Part shown: positions 24,366 through 34,534 of the stretch, piece after piece
Layout: each line of letters starts with the position of its first letter
How positions within the stretch are numbered: position 1 is the first letter of the stretch
From: Dichetophora obliterata
Taxonomy: Eukaryota; Arthropoda; Insecta; Diptera; Sciomyzidae
Assembly: GCA_963920525.1 (NCBI GenBank)
Contig: OY986438.1
Coordinates: forward strand, 134,974,671 to 135,038,670
Direction: 5' to 3'
DNA length: 64,000 nucleotides
Notes under the pieces: generated by a model
Told to the model about the DNA's origin: nothing
Database searches by the model: none
Seen by the model: only the letters and a program-made list of their open reading frames with translations
Program-made: the position numbers and the translations under genes

Positions 24366-24652
24366 TAGGGCGGGTCAATTTGTATGGACGAATTTTTTGG
24401 AGGTCTGGCTCAGCGAAATTCGTAAAATACATGTAATTTCAAGACTTTTTCTCCACTACAGCATATACAAATTCTGAAAAAAAGCTGTGCGGACTTTCGT
24501 AAATAGATTTTGTTCTCAATTATAAAATATGAATGTATGAATGTATGTGTATGAATCTATTTACGAAAGTCCGCACAGCTTTTTTTCAGAATTTGTATAT
24601 GCTGTAGTGGTGAAAAAGTCTTGAAATTACATGTATTTTACGAATTTTCCTA
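24366..24652. mobile_element. Hairpin MITE with TAGG ends and 8-bp duplication
   Basis: It starts TAGGGCGGGTC and ends CCTA, flanked by the 8-bp direct repeat CTAATCAT at 24358-24365 and 24653-24660. Inside, bases 24414-24510 and 24554-24648 form a nearly perfect inverted repeat with arms of about 95 bases (one mismatch noted in the CCACTAC/GTAGTGG part), separated by about 43 bases containing ATGAATGTATGAATGTATG. An 8-bp duplication with TAG..CTA ends fits hAT-type MITEs. Transcription would yield a long RNA hairpin. Confidence 0.85.
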
Positions 24653-24769
24653 CTAATCATATACCTTCAGTAATTTATAACATAGTTTTTGTAATACATG
24701 CACAAATACATTTTTTCGGTTTAAGCTTAGTATGCTGTAAAAATTGCGAAAAAAAATCTTCCGTAAGAA

Positions 24770-25583
24770 ATGAATCGCGTTTTTGACAGCGAACAGGTAG
24801 CGAAATTTTTTTTCTCGTTGGTTAGTACGCTGCTGAACCGAAAAATTGTTCAATCCAGCCAAGTTCACAACCATGATTGGAGAGTTAAAATGAAAAAATT
24901 TCGCTGCCTTTTATATAACCGTACATTAAATTGGCGTGGAAATTTGACATTCAACAATAACGTTCAAATAACACATTCAGCAAACACTTTATGGTAAGTA
25001 TGTGTTGGTTTTGAGTCTACACCAAAATTTTGCGTGTATAATTAAATGCCTAAAAATGTTTGTTCTTACAGCATACTAAGCTTTAGCAGTAACTGCTTGC
25101 ATAAAATTATTTTAAATCAGTATTTAAACAGCAATTGTTTTAAAATTAAATTTTTTTTTAGATTGATTATTGTTCAATTATCCTTCAATAAATCAATTCA
25201 GCTTATAATACAGATTCTACAGCGCTTAAAACCTGGTGCGCCAGAGTAAATTTAACTAAGAAGAGTAACTTTAAGCACGATTTTTCTTGAAACATACAAG
25301 AAAATGTAGCCGATTGGAGAATATGACAGACGTTTTTAATAGAGCATTAGATTCTTCAGACTCACTACTGTCCACCCTAAGTTTAACAAAACGAAAAAAT
25401 ACCAACAAAAAGAAGAGCCTGCCCAGAGACGTCATTGCCCTTTTCAAAACACCTGGTATTGACTTTTCAGACACATTAGAAGGTGATGAAAATGAAAATG
25501 AAGCAGAAGACGATGAGGCCGACGAAATTGACAGTTTTGGACTGGAGAATATTGAGTTGGAAGAAGAAAATGAAGACGATTAA
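24770..25583 (+). CDS. Candidate spliced gene of unknown function
   Basis: An ATG at 24770 in a fair context opens a frame that ends at a strong donor (ATG|GTAAGTATG, 24993/24994). A 78-base intron ends TTCTTACAG at 25071, and the frame stays open in exon 2 to a TAA at about 25249, giving about 140 residues ending RLKPGAPE. A second open frame follows (25287-25583; first ATG at 25323, MTDVFNRALDSSDS) with a basic KRKNTNKKK stretch and a very acidic C-terminus (EAEDDEADEID...). The two could be joined in frame by a 45-base intron, GTGCGCC...TTTAAG, but that is short and weak. A polyadenylation signal AATAAA lies near 25753. No domain is recognised; it may be a real small gene, a pseudogene or chance. 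Confidence 0.3.
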
Positions 25584-26268
25584 CTAGAAAATCTATATTC
25601 ATATATGATTTGTAAAATGACAAAGACATATTAGAATTTATCTCATATGATTTTTTTTTCAGTGATCCGGTTGAGCCAACCTTACTTTAATTCAACTTAC
25701 CTTTAGTCAACTATCTTATTCAATAATTTAAGCTTTACAAAGTTTTTGGAAAATAAAATGTACGCCTAATTTAAATATCCCCGGTCTTTGAAGGGTTAAT
25801 GAGCAGTTTTATACCTTAACAAAAAGGCTGAAGCCTTGTCTATCATCTGACTCTACCAAAAAATAAACACATTAAATTTAAGTGGTTTTTCCAAAAAGTG
25901 AGGTTAAGAAATTGTTTTTTTAGTACTGGTCCCTAGTGGGTTAATATAATAAAATATTTTTAGATGCTAACTTACAGATTCTTGAAACAGCTTTCTAGTG
26001 ATATATATTTCAAATAACGAATATAAAAAAAGCCGAGGTGCACCCATGTAGAATTTATGCCAAAACCTGACCTAATGTTTAAATGGGTAGGTGGAAGAAG
26101 GCGTGGTCCAAATAAAAAAAAACCAAAATTCCATTTTGATGTTAGTTAAATTCGTGCAAAATTTTAAAGGTCTAGCTTTAAAACTACAATTAATGCCAAA
26201 AATATCGCTATTTTGCCCATAGTGCAATGTAAGTGAAAATTGTTAAGTAAAAAGTTGTTGAAATAGCT
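25584..26268. other. Unassigned non-coding stretch
   Basis: AT-rich, no gene seen. The patch GGCGTGGTCCAAATAAAAAA near 26090 resembles the flank of the satellite region near 62940 (GGGCGTGGTCACAC) only in its first few bases. Confidence 0.3.
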
Positions 26269-26281
26269 TTATAAAGAAGAA

Positions 26282-26619
26282 GTGGCGGCCGTAGCCTAGT
26301 GGGTAGAGTGCGTGGCCCCTAAGCTAAGGAACCGTGGTAACCCGGGTTTAATTCCAGCTCAGACAGAAAGCTTTTTCAATTGAATTAATTTTTCTGTTCG
26401 GTCGTCACCTCTCTGCAGACAATGGCAAACCTCAGAGAGTCAAAATTGCCATGCAAAGCTTTTCGAGAACATAAGCCGTTCGGAGTCGGCATAAAACACG
26501 TAGGTCCAGTTCTCGGTCATTTGTGATCAAACATTTCATAACACGCACAACACAATTGATCACTAGAAGCTAGGTCAAAGTCCTTCCAAGGGCTGAAATG
26601 TCCAGTTTATTTTTTTTTT
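26282..26619 (+). mobile_element. tRNA-derived SINE with 13-bp target duplication
   Basis: The head has an A-box-like GTAGCCTAGTGGGTAGAG and a B-box-like CCGGGTTTAATTCC, spaced as in a tRNA gene, followed by a tRNA-unrelated body (GGCAAACCTCAGAGAG, GTCGGCATAAAACACG, AAGGGCTGAAATGTCC) and a T-rich tail (TTTATTTTTTTTTT). The 13-base direct repeat TTATAAAGAAGAA flanks it exactly (26269-26281 and 26620-26632), as expected of LINE-mediated retroposition. A second copy of the body is at 29735-30024. The T-rich rather than A-rich 3' tail is unusual. Confidence 0.88.
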
Positions 26620-26632
26620 TTATAAAGAAGAA

Positions 26633-28554
26633 TAGCTCTTGTGTATTTTAAATTAATTATTCAGTTAAATTCTTGATAACACACAGCAGTTTATTGTTGC
26701 TTTTGTGTCAAATTAACTGCATAGTCAAGATTTAAGTCTTGTCCTCATATTGTAATTTAATATCTTGATATAATTTATTATACTTTAATTGCATTAACGT
26801 TGACTCGGAGGAACAATCATGTCTAAGTCATGAAGTAAAAAGCAAAACGTTCAAATAGCAAAACTAATGGTTACTACTTTAGTGACAGTGGCAGGACTAA
26901 AAGCCACTCATTCAGTCATCCAACCACCTAACATCCTCACACTTTACTTCCACTAACTGACATTTTAATTAATTCATTCGTCTTGTTCGCAATTTGGTGC
27001 TCTCTCCGGAGTCTTCATTAGTCGAGCTCATGTTAGTGTCATCATCTCTAGTATAACAGGTAATTATGCGTCTCTACTCGGGTCAAACCTGATCCTTGGC
27101 ATGCTGTCATACCTGCTACAACGTTCCTGTCCTGTCTTGTCGGTCTGTGCATGTGTGGGTGTGTGTGTGAGTTGTTTAATTGTAGCGGCATATGTTAAGA
27201 CATCCACCCAGTGAGACTCAGTGTTTTTCCAGCCCATGTCGCATCGAGTAAAATTTTTGGATTTCCTACTGATGGACATGTAATTACTAGGTAAACGTCT
27301 GCAGCTTGACATGTAGCGGAGATTCCTACGTTTGTATGCTATGATTGAGAAGTTAAAAGAGGTCAACCCATTGGTGATGATGATGAAGTGACTAACTGAG
27401 GTAATAATTTGACCGTCATCTAATGTTATCGTTCACTCGTGTAAAATTGAAGATTATTTATTTTCAGAAGAAGACGAAAAGAAGATGAAGAAGAAGAGTC
27501 AGAAGGGACTTAAGGACATTTGCCATTCTAATATTGTTAAAGTTAAAAGCACATCATAAAATCGTGTCTTGGTCTATGTTTATACCTGCATGAGTTATAA
27601 ACGGATGTTGGATGGCAGTTGAGAAAAAAAAAAAACAAAAATATGCAGTCATCATAAAGTGTAGTCACCTGAATTTTTAAATGGTCCGATACAATCTACT
27701 ATGTTCAAAAGTAACTTTAAATGTAATTTTAAAAATATAGTTATTGTACTTAATGTTTTGACTAATAAAACAAAATGTGATTTAATTAAAAGAAATAAAA
27801 CATAAATTTCAATAAAATGTACGTCATAAATTAACAGAACATTTAATTTTTTATTTAATGCAAGTTTTTCTGAATTTCACAAATACGATAAAAATACGAC
27901 AAGTAAAAGGCAAAAGTTACGATATTAAAATTTTGTTCATGGCAACACTGGTTTCAGTTTATACGATTTTCAAGAACACATCACAAAGCAGAAGATGAAA
28001 GTTGAATGTCTGCAGCTTGCATAAATCGAAAATTGAAGAATATGAAATTCAATCAAAGCTAAAAAACGAATGCCACTAAAATATTGAATTCTACAGAAAA
28101 TCAATAAATACACATTGTATGCTGATTTAGTACTTCAATAACGATAATATTATGAGCTCTGATTTAAAGTTGACTGTTAACGTAATTTTACTTTTAGTAC
28201 TTTTAAAATTTATTACCTTTGCAGGCAAACTTTTTACATTCAATTAAGTGCCACTCAAAGAAATGTTATTGAAATTATTCAATTTATGTGTTAAACTTGA
28301 TTTTTTTAAGTCATCAAAGCTTTCTTAGAAATACTAACTAAGGAAAAGTTACTAGAATGGCGAAAGATATCTGAATAAGGGCATTTCCAAACTGACGTTT
28401 CGTATGATTTGTACGAAGAAATATTAAAAAAAAGAATGAAAGTGTCTAATTTTTAAAAGAAAGCTTTTTATATTTGCATAGTAATTAAGCAGTACTATAT
28501 TAAGTAAAAGCAATGACAACAAACGACCATAAGGATTTAAAGATATAAGCAAAA
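26633..28554. other. Unassigned, host-like non-coding stretch
   Basis: Relatively non-repetitive sequence with a GT-rich patch near 27145-27165 and a GAA/GAAG-rich tract at about 27465-27505. The open frame at 27064-27366 (minus) has no domain and I did not accept it. No gene recognised. Confidence 0.4.
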
Positions 28555-28557
28555 ATA

Positions 28558-28925
28558 TGTGCCTGGCATTACGTTAAAAGAACATAAGTTATTTTTGACT
28601 TGGATTGAAAAATTTGCAAAACTCTCTGAATTGGGCGAGACTTTTTGTGCACAACTGTTTTTAGAGGGGTTTGAAATAACATTAGTTTATTTTCCAGGCG
28701 ACCCAATTTAAAAATCTTCTCTGGTTTTTTTTAATAGGATTTTTGATCTGGCGTTACGTTTATTACGTTTTATAGATCAAAGAACCAAGGCATGCGCCTT
28801 ATACAAACAAGGTTCGGTCTTTGACCTGAAAAGAAAGGGATAGATTTATTTAGAAGAATTGATGAAACCATATGTGAATTATTTATTAGGCGAAACAACC
28901 GTCAAAGACAATTTGAATTGCTTTT
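28558..28925 (+). pseudogene. Degenerate protein-coding sequence, family not recognised
   Basis: Two blocks look more like protein than chance. 28559-28711 reads VPGITLKEHKLFLTWIEKFA and continues AKLSELGETFCAQLFLEGFE. 28738-28921 begins after a TTTAATAG acceptor-like site and reads DLALRLLRFIDQRTKACALY, then QGSVFDLKRKG, a TAG, then IYLEELMKPYVNYLLGETTV. The regular spacing of Leu and charged residues suggests a helical protein. An intron (28712-28737 or larger) or a deletion may separate the blocks. It could be a host pseudogene or an old transposon protein. Confidence 0.35.
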
Positions 28926-29083
28926 AACCGAGGCTAGTGTTATGCCTTAACCTCGGCAAGCATTTCCAGCCCTCAGTTGTTCCTGTCCTTTAATTTCACA
29001 TTTTCGACAATTTAGTTGTGGATTTTTAGTTTTTTCCGTTATTCTTAAATGTAGGTAGGAAAGAACAAAAAAGTGAAAAGAAC

Positions 29084-29160
29084 CACGCCCGAGCCCGGAT
29101 TCGAACCAGGGACCTCTGGGTTGATAGTCTATCGCACTCTCCACTAGACTACAAAGGTCG
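29084..29160 (-). repeat. tRNA-like SINE head
   Basis: On the minus strand, TTTGTAGTCTAGTGGAGAG (A-box-like) is followed by CCCTGGTTCGAATCCGGG, a B box with a perfect T-arm stem. The acceptor and anticodon stems do not pair, so it is not a functional tRNA; it fits the 5' part of a tRNA-derived SINE. Confidence 0.6.
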
Positions 29161-29179
29161 ACGTTACTTACATTTATAT

Positions 29180-29530
29180 TGTTGTTCAATTGAGTAATTA
29201 AATAGTTAAGTAATTCTGTAATTTATTAATTAAAAAACAAATTTAATATATTGCCCTTTCCTTGCTTCAACCATTTTTTTATTGTCTAAAGCCAATGCCT
29301 TCCATTTTTACTAAAACAAAAAAGTTTACGAAACAATTACGAAAAAGAAAAACTGCGTTTGTGAAACAGTAGAGACGAGTTGATCATCATATTACACAAT
29401 TTTATGTATAAATTGCTTTTATTAATAAATTTAATTTGTTTCTTATAGATAGTATTATAAAATAATAAGTTTTTAATGAGTTTTAATTTTTGGTCATGGT
29501 AGACTTCTCTGTGGAAATGCCTAAGTCTAT
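29180..29530. repeat. Dispersed repeat, copy 1
   Basis: Matches 30895-31061 plus 32495-32718. Shared words include AATTAAAAAACAAATTTAAT, TTACGAAA, GTGAAACAGT and AATAATAAGTTTTTAATGAG, followed by GTAGACTT. No coding sequence. The nature of the repeat is unknown. Confidence 0.65.
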
Positions 29531-29734
29531 TTTTCAATTTGTTTATTTAAACTTAGTTAATAGAAAACTTATTCGAACAAAAAGCATAAAACAAAATATT
29601 AAAAAGGGGTTTTCTATTGCACATTTTCTAAGATTTTTGTGCTTTACGACTCTTAAGCTAGTTATAGTGGATTAAAATTAGTGCTTTTCTTTGTCCAATA
29701 ATGTTTATTAAAATCAAAGTTTTTCTTTAAGAGC

Positions 29735-30024
29735 ATTAGATGTGCTGGCAGAACCCTGGTTCAATCCCAGCATTTGCATGCAATATTTTCTCATTTGGCA
29801 AATTGAGAAAATTTGACAATGGCAAACCTCAGAAAGTAAATGCTTCCATGTAAAGATTCTTAAGAAATGAGATCTTTGGAGTTGGCATAAAGCACATTGG
29901 TCCAGTTCTCGATAGTTTGTGTACAAAAATTTAATGACGCACACAACAAAATTCATCAATATAAGCTTGATCATAGTTTTATTTAAGGGCTGAAATGGCC
30001 AATTCGTTTTTGTTTTTAGTTTTT
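29735..30024 (+). mobile_element. tRNA-derived SINE, second copy
   Basis: A B-box-like CCCTGGTTCAATCCCAGC is followed by the same body as the 26282 copy (GACAATGGCAAACCTCAGA, GTTGGCATAAAGCACAT, TCCAGTTCTCGAT, AAGGGCTGAAATGGCC) and again a T-rich tail (TTTTTGTTTTTAGTTTTT). The 5' part is diverged or truncated, and I could not define its target duplication. Confidence 0.8.
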
Positions 30025-30604
30025 AATTCAGTCGTTTTAAGAATTTGATTGGACTGCAATAAAAGTGCACCGTGTCGTATGAGTGCCAATAAATTTAAGG
30101 AATTTGAGTCGAAATCATATGATAACTATAGTAAAAATATTTATTTGATTCCGTTTCTTTATTTATTGGACCCGAATACAAATTTTAGGGACTAAAAGGA
30201 TTTCGCTCAAATTAAGAACACATATTTATTGTATCCTAGATTGTAACGATCTTTGTTAACCCTTTTACCCTTCTAAAATATCATATCTTCTTACTGAAGT
30301 ATTCTCTGTCAAAAGTTTTTGCCTATTCAATTTTTGAAAATACTGTAATTTGGACATTAAAACCACTGACATATTTCTGAAACTGTCTTCAAGGATCTAA
30401 GGATACTAAAAGAAACTATCAAAAATGTAAAGTTTTTGAATGAGAAACTACTTCATTTCTCACACCAAAAAATTATATGAATAGCGATTACGAAAAATGT
30501 AATTGGTTTCATAAAAAAAAAGATTATTTACTTAGTATAGTTTAAAAAGTATTATTCAGTATGGGTATTTTTTAGTAAAACTTGAAAACAATATTAACAG
30601 AAAA
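30025..30604. other. Unassigned non-coding stretch
   Basis: AT-rich sequence with no recognised feature. Confidence 0.4.
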
Positions 30605-30770
30605 GACTTACACAGCTACGGTTGGCTAGTGACTTGACTGTCACCCAGTAGTTCCGGATTCAAGTCCTGGCTAAGTAATGGTGCTGATTTAATACCTCTC
30701 TTTCCTTATTGTAGCAAGCGAGCGAAGCTTTCATGGAACAGCTTGTTTCAAGAATGTTTAACTTAGCAGT
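30605..30770 (+). repeat. Possible tRNA-derived SINE of a different family
   Basis: TTGGCTAGTGACTTGAC (A-box-like) and GTTCCGGATTCAAGTCCTGG (B-box-like) at tRNA spacing, followed by a unique body with AGCAAGCGAGCGAAGC. Single copy in this window; no target duplication seen. Confidence 0.45.
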
Positions 30771-31061
30771 TCACTAAAATGGGTTGAACGATTTAAAAAA
30801 ATTTTAAATTGTTCTGTTTCTGAAATAATTTCCTTACGAAGCCAAAATTCGAAAATTCTATAAAAAGTATTTATTAGTTGTAAATAGTATTTCCATATGT
30901 TTCAATTGTAGTTCAATTAGGCAATTAAGTAATTAGGTAGTTTTTTAGTAATTTAGTAATTATTTAGTAATAATTTAGTAATTAAAAAACAAATTTAATA
31001 CATATATTTATTATTTATTTAATATTTTTTATAATTTATTTTTTATATATATATATATTTA

Positions 31062-32494
31062 TCTATAGTAATAAAACTCATTTTCTGTTTGTTTGTTTGT
31101 TTGTTTGGCCCTTATACAAATCTAAACGGCTCAACGGATTTTGCTCAAACTAGGTATACATATTAAGTACATCCCAACTTAAAATGTTACATACTTAGTT
31201 TTTGCCACGCCCCCTCTGAAATTTTTCAACTAACGGTAATTTCGTTATTATAAACCTTTTTAATATCGGAGATTTTTTTGTATTTAATTTTAAAAAATTT
31301 TTGTTATTTTGACATCAAAAACATTCACATATCTTCAAAATTGGAGAAATTTTCAGTATAATGACTTTTTCATAAAACATCGTTGCCTAAGAATGAGAAA
31401 AAAACGACATGAAAATCAAAGTTTGGTCTTTCGATGCAAATATCTCCGCTGTCCATTAATATATTTCATTCAAATTTTTTTTGTTCAAAAGTTCAATAAA
31501 ATCACTTCACAAAAATAGGTTGAACTGTACCGTTAAGTCAGTGTATATATGTTTTATGATTATGTCAAAAAAGGTCCAAAATATTGACTTTTTACTCAAA
31601 AAATGACTCAAAAATTATTGTTGTTGTAAAAACGAAATCAATTAAAAATTGCACATCTGGCTACCTTTCATATGACATAGCACACCTTGCGTTGAATAGC
31701 TGAATTATGTTTTTGCAAAAGTTTCTTCAAATTTAACCCCACACGATTGGGATTACAGACAGGTGGCGCTATTTTCTGCTTACAGAAGAATATCTGATGT
31801 TCTTATGCAGCTAGCAGATAAGTTTTGCGAAATATTTTGCGAAAATGCTATTGCTACCAAACTTTTAAAAAGTAAAATAATGCAGTACTGCCAGTTTTTT
31901 TTAGAAATTTTAGTAGGTACAATCATTTTTAGCACAACGAATTTTCATAAAACATTGATAGCTAATAATGAGAAAAAAATTATATGAAAATCAAAGTATT
32001 GTATTTACTTTTAATGCCAATAACTCTGCTGTTTTTAATATATTTCATTAACATTTTTTTTTGTTAAAAAGTTCAATATGTTTTTTAATATAAATCTTTG
32101 TTTAGACGTTAAAATGGCCATATCTCAAGGACGCATTGAGTCCCACAATAATTTTTATTTTGTTGAAAAGGTAATTGTGCTTGCTTTAAGATAGAGTAAA
32201 TATAAAAATTCTTTTTAATTTTTGAAATCTGTTTTTCGTACCGCTTCTTTGAATTCAATTAGCTCACCGCAAGAGATGGAACCACCAACAACAAAAATTT
32301 TCCTAAACTTTTTTGGATCAATGTTCGTTCAATTACCTAGCAAACGGTGGATAAATAAAATTAAATAAAATAAAATTCAAATAAAATTCAACATGTTTTT
32401 CATTATTCCTGATTTTAAAAAACATTTAATCGAGAAGTGTATGTTAAAATGTTTATATAAATGACTCTCGAGTAACACCGGGTATATCAGCTAG
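31062..32494 (+). mobile_element. Non-autonomous Helitron, copy B (internally deleted)
   Basis: Starts TCTATAGTAATAAAACTCAT and ends GGGTATATCAGCTAG, with A before and T after, the standard Helitron insertion. A (GTTT)n run follows the 5' end. It is 1,433 bp against about 2,280 for copies C and D: the body jumps from CATATGACATAGCA directly to CACCTTGCGTTGAATAG near 31675-31697, a deletion of several hundred bases. No coding sequence. Confidence 0.92.
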
Positions 32495-32718
32495 TTTAAT
32501 ATATTTATAAAAAAGCTTACGAAACATTTACTAAATATTTACGAAAAAAAGCTACATTTGTGAAACAGTGCAGACGATTTGATCATCACGGTTAATGAAT
32601 TTATGTAGAAATTGCTTAAATTATTAAAACTAAAATTTTTCTCTTTTATAATATCATCAAATAATAAGTTTTTAATGAGTTTTAATTTTTTGGTCACGGT
32701 AGACTTTTGTATGGTAAT

Positions 32719-33754
32719 TAGACATGGGTAACGCTGCACTGCGTTGCGCTTTTGAGTTGAAGCACTTAAATGCGTTACTGCGCTAATACACTTGTTTTAA
32801 AAAAGTAACGCAAAATCGCAGTATTGCAAATACCTCGCTTATAGAAAAATGAGGATATATTTATTCAGCCAGTAAAAAATGCACGAATTTACGACGCCTC
32901 AAACATAGGGATATGTTTGCATAGAAGATGCTATTAAGCATGAGTGTTTGCAGAGCGTTTGATTGTTATGATGCTTTGCCATTCACGGAATGGTTTTTCA
33001 ATATGTATAACAATATTTAAACATGTTCGTAAGCGTCAGTATTTAATATTTATTTATATTATAAGTAATATTTAAACGTTAGCAGCGCTACTGTCTGTTT
33101 TTGCATTGAAGATAAATATTGCGTTAATAGTTAAAAGTAACGCAGTAACACAAAACAGCATCAAAATACATTTGCTTCATGCTTATTTTTTTCTTTAGAT
33201 TTACATGCTTTCTAGCCACATGGAATTGAAGTAGCATCCAACTTGTACCAGAAATGAGTTTGTATATCTGTGTGATTGCTTACATTATACTTGAACGAAA
33301 TTCTGTTTGACTGCATGCTTGAAGTATAAAATTGGTTAATTTTTAATGAATGCTAAAAACATGGTATTTTTTCAGTAATGTGTCATATTAATTAATAACT
33401 TATTGTTTAAGTAATTTTAAATCAATTTATCAGCAATATTAGTTCTTTAAATCAGATATATTGTTTCAGGATTTGTTACATAATGATTCCATTTATTTTT
33501 TTCCTAAGTGAAGGAAACTTGGGCTTAGGACGTAACACCACAAAACTCACCGCATTCAACAACTTGACCACATAAAGCAATGTGTTATCGAACTAAAAAT
33601 ACATCCTGTGCTGATAAACATCGTGTTAATATAGATATCATAGCATTTTAAACTAAGTCATGGCGCAAAAGCGTTAACGCATTGCGCTGATAAAGTAAAA
33701 TGCGCTTGGGGTGGTGTAGCAGCGCAGCATGTTTTGATGCGTTACACATGTCTA
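32719..33754. mobile_element. Non-autonomous hAT-like element (1,036 bp)
   Basis: The ends are TAGACATGGGTAACGC and, inverted, TAGACATGTGTAACGC (15 of 16 match). Flanking 8-bp repeats are ATGGTAAT (32711-32718) and TTGGTAAT (33755-33762), identical at 7 of 8. Words such as GCGTTAC/GTAACGC recur inside, as subterminal transposase sites often do. No transposase frame is present. Confidence 0.85.
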
Positions 33755-33790
33755 TTGGTAATGCCCATATATGTTTTGAAGAATTTAACC

Positions 33791-34530
33791 CGAATGACCC
33801 TGGAGGGAACTAAATGAATCCCACTTTTTTTGGCAGTTACTTATTGATTCTTAAAGTATAGGAAAATATTTGCTTGGTGCATACAAGTATAATGTGAAGT
33901 GTTAATTCGCTAAACAAACGTAACGTTTGAAAAAAAGGTACCTTAAAGGTCTCCATCGCACCAAAAATCTTATAAGTTATTCTATATGTATTAGAGCTTG
34001 AACCTATTACATCAGTATTTATTTTAAAACCTCAGGAAAAGGCTACGACTTTTTTTCCTATTTTGATACATAAAAAAGGTTACTTCAAGCATAAAATGTA
34101 AAAATTTTGTTCATATCTTCATTATGGTTATTATTTCATTAAAACATTTCTTAACAACAATTGTTAAGTCAATTGGGACCAATCGAATGGCAAACACAGA
34201 AAGTAAAAATTTTAGTATAAAATTTATGTGAATGCTGAGTTGAGGTGTTTTAACGAAATAGTAAAATTCTTAAGGAAGAAAGATTTTTTAAAAATCAAAA
34301 TAGGACAAAAAATCGTGGTCTTAACCTTGTGTTGTAAATTGATACTCTTGGATAGCCCGTTGTTGAGAAATATTTGAAGAATCTAAATTAGGGAAATTAT
34401 CTTCGTTACCACTTCTGGTGCCTTAGTTATAAAATCTTATATTAATTTTTTTTTAAAAAGTTGAACAATTGCATTTGAGTATACATTTCTCAAAAACATG
34501 AAAATGCATTTGCAAAAAATACGCAAGTTA
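33791..34530. other. Unassigned non-coding stretch
   Basis: AT-rich sequence, no feature recognised. Confidence 0.4.
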
Positions 34531-34534
34531 TTAA

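Larger units (their letters stand above)
30895..33790. repeat. Dispersed repeat, copy 2, split by two insertions
   Basis: The pieces 30895-31061, 32495-32718 and 33755-33790 read through in the same order as copy 1 at 29180-29530. Helitron B (31062-32494) and a hAT-like element (32719-33754) interrupt it. Removing both restores a sequence continuing GTAGACTTTTGTATGG and AATGCCCATATATG. Confidence 0.65.

Noticed and set aside
27064..27366. 100-codon minus-strand frame
   Set aside because: No recognisable domain, no splice or start context, and host-like non-coding texture around it.
29084..29160. tRNA gene on the minus strand
   Set aside because: A and B boxes and the T-arm are good, but the acceptor and anticodon stems do not pair, so it was kept only as a SINE head.
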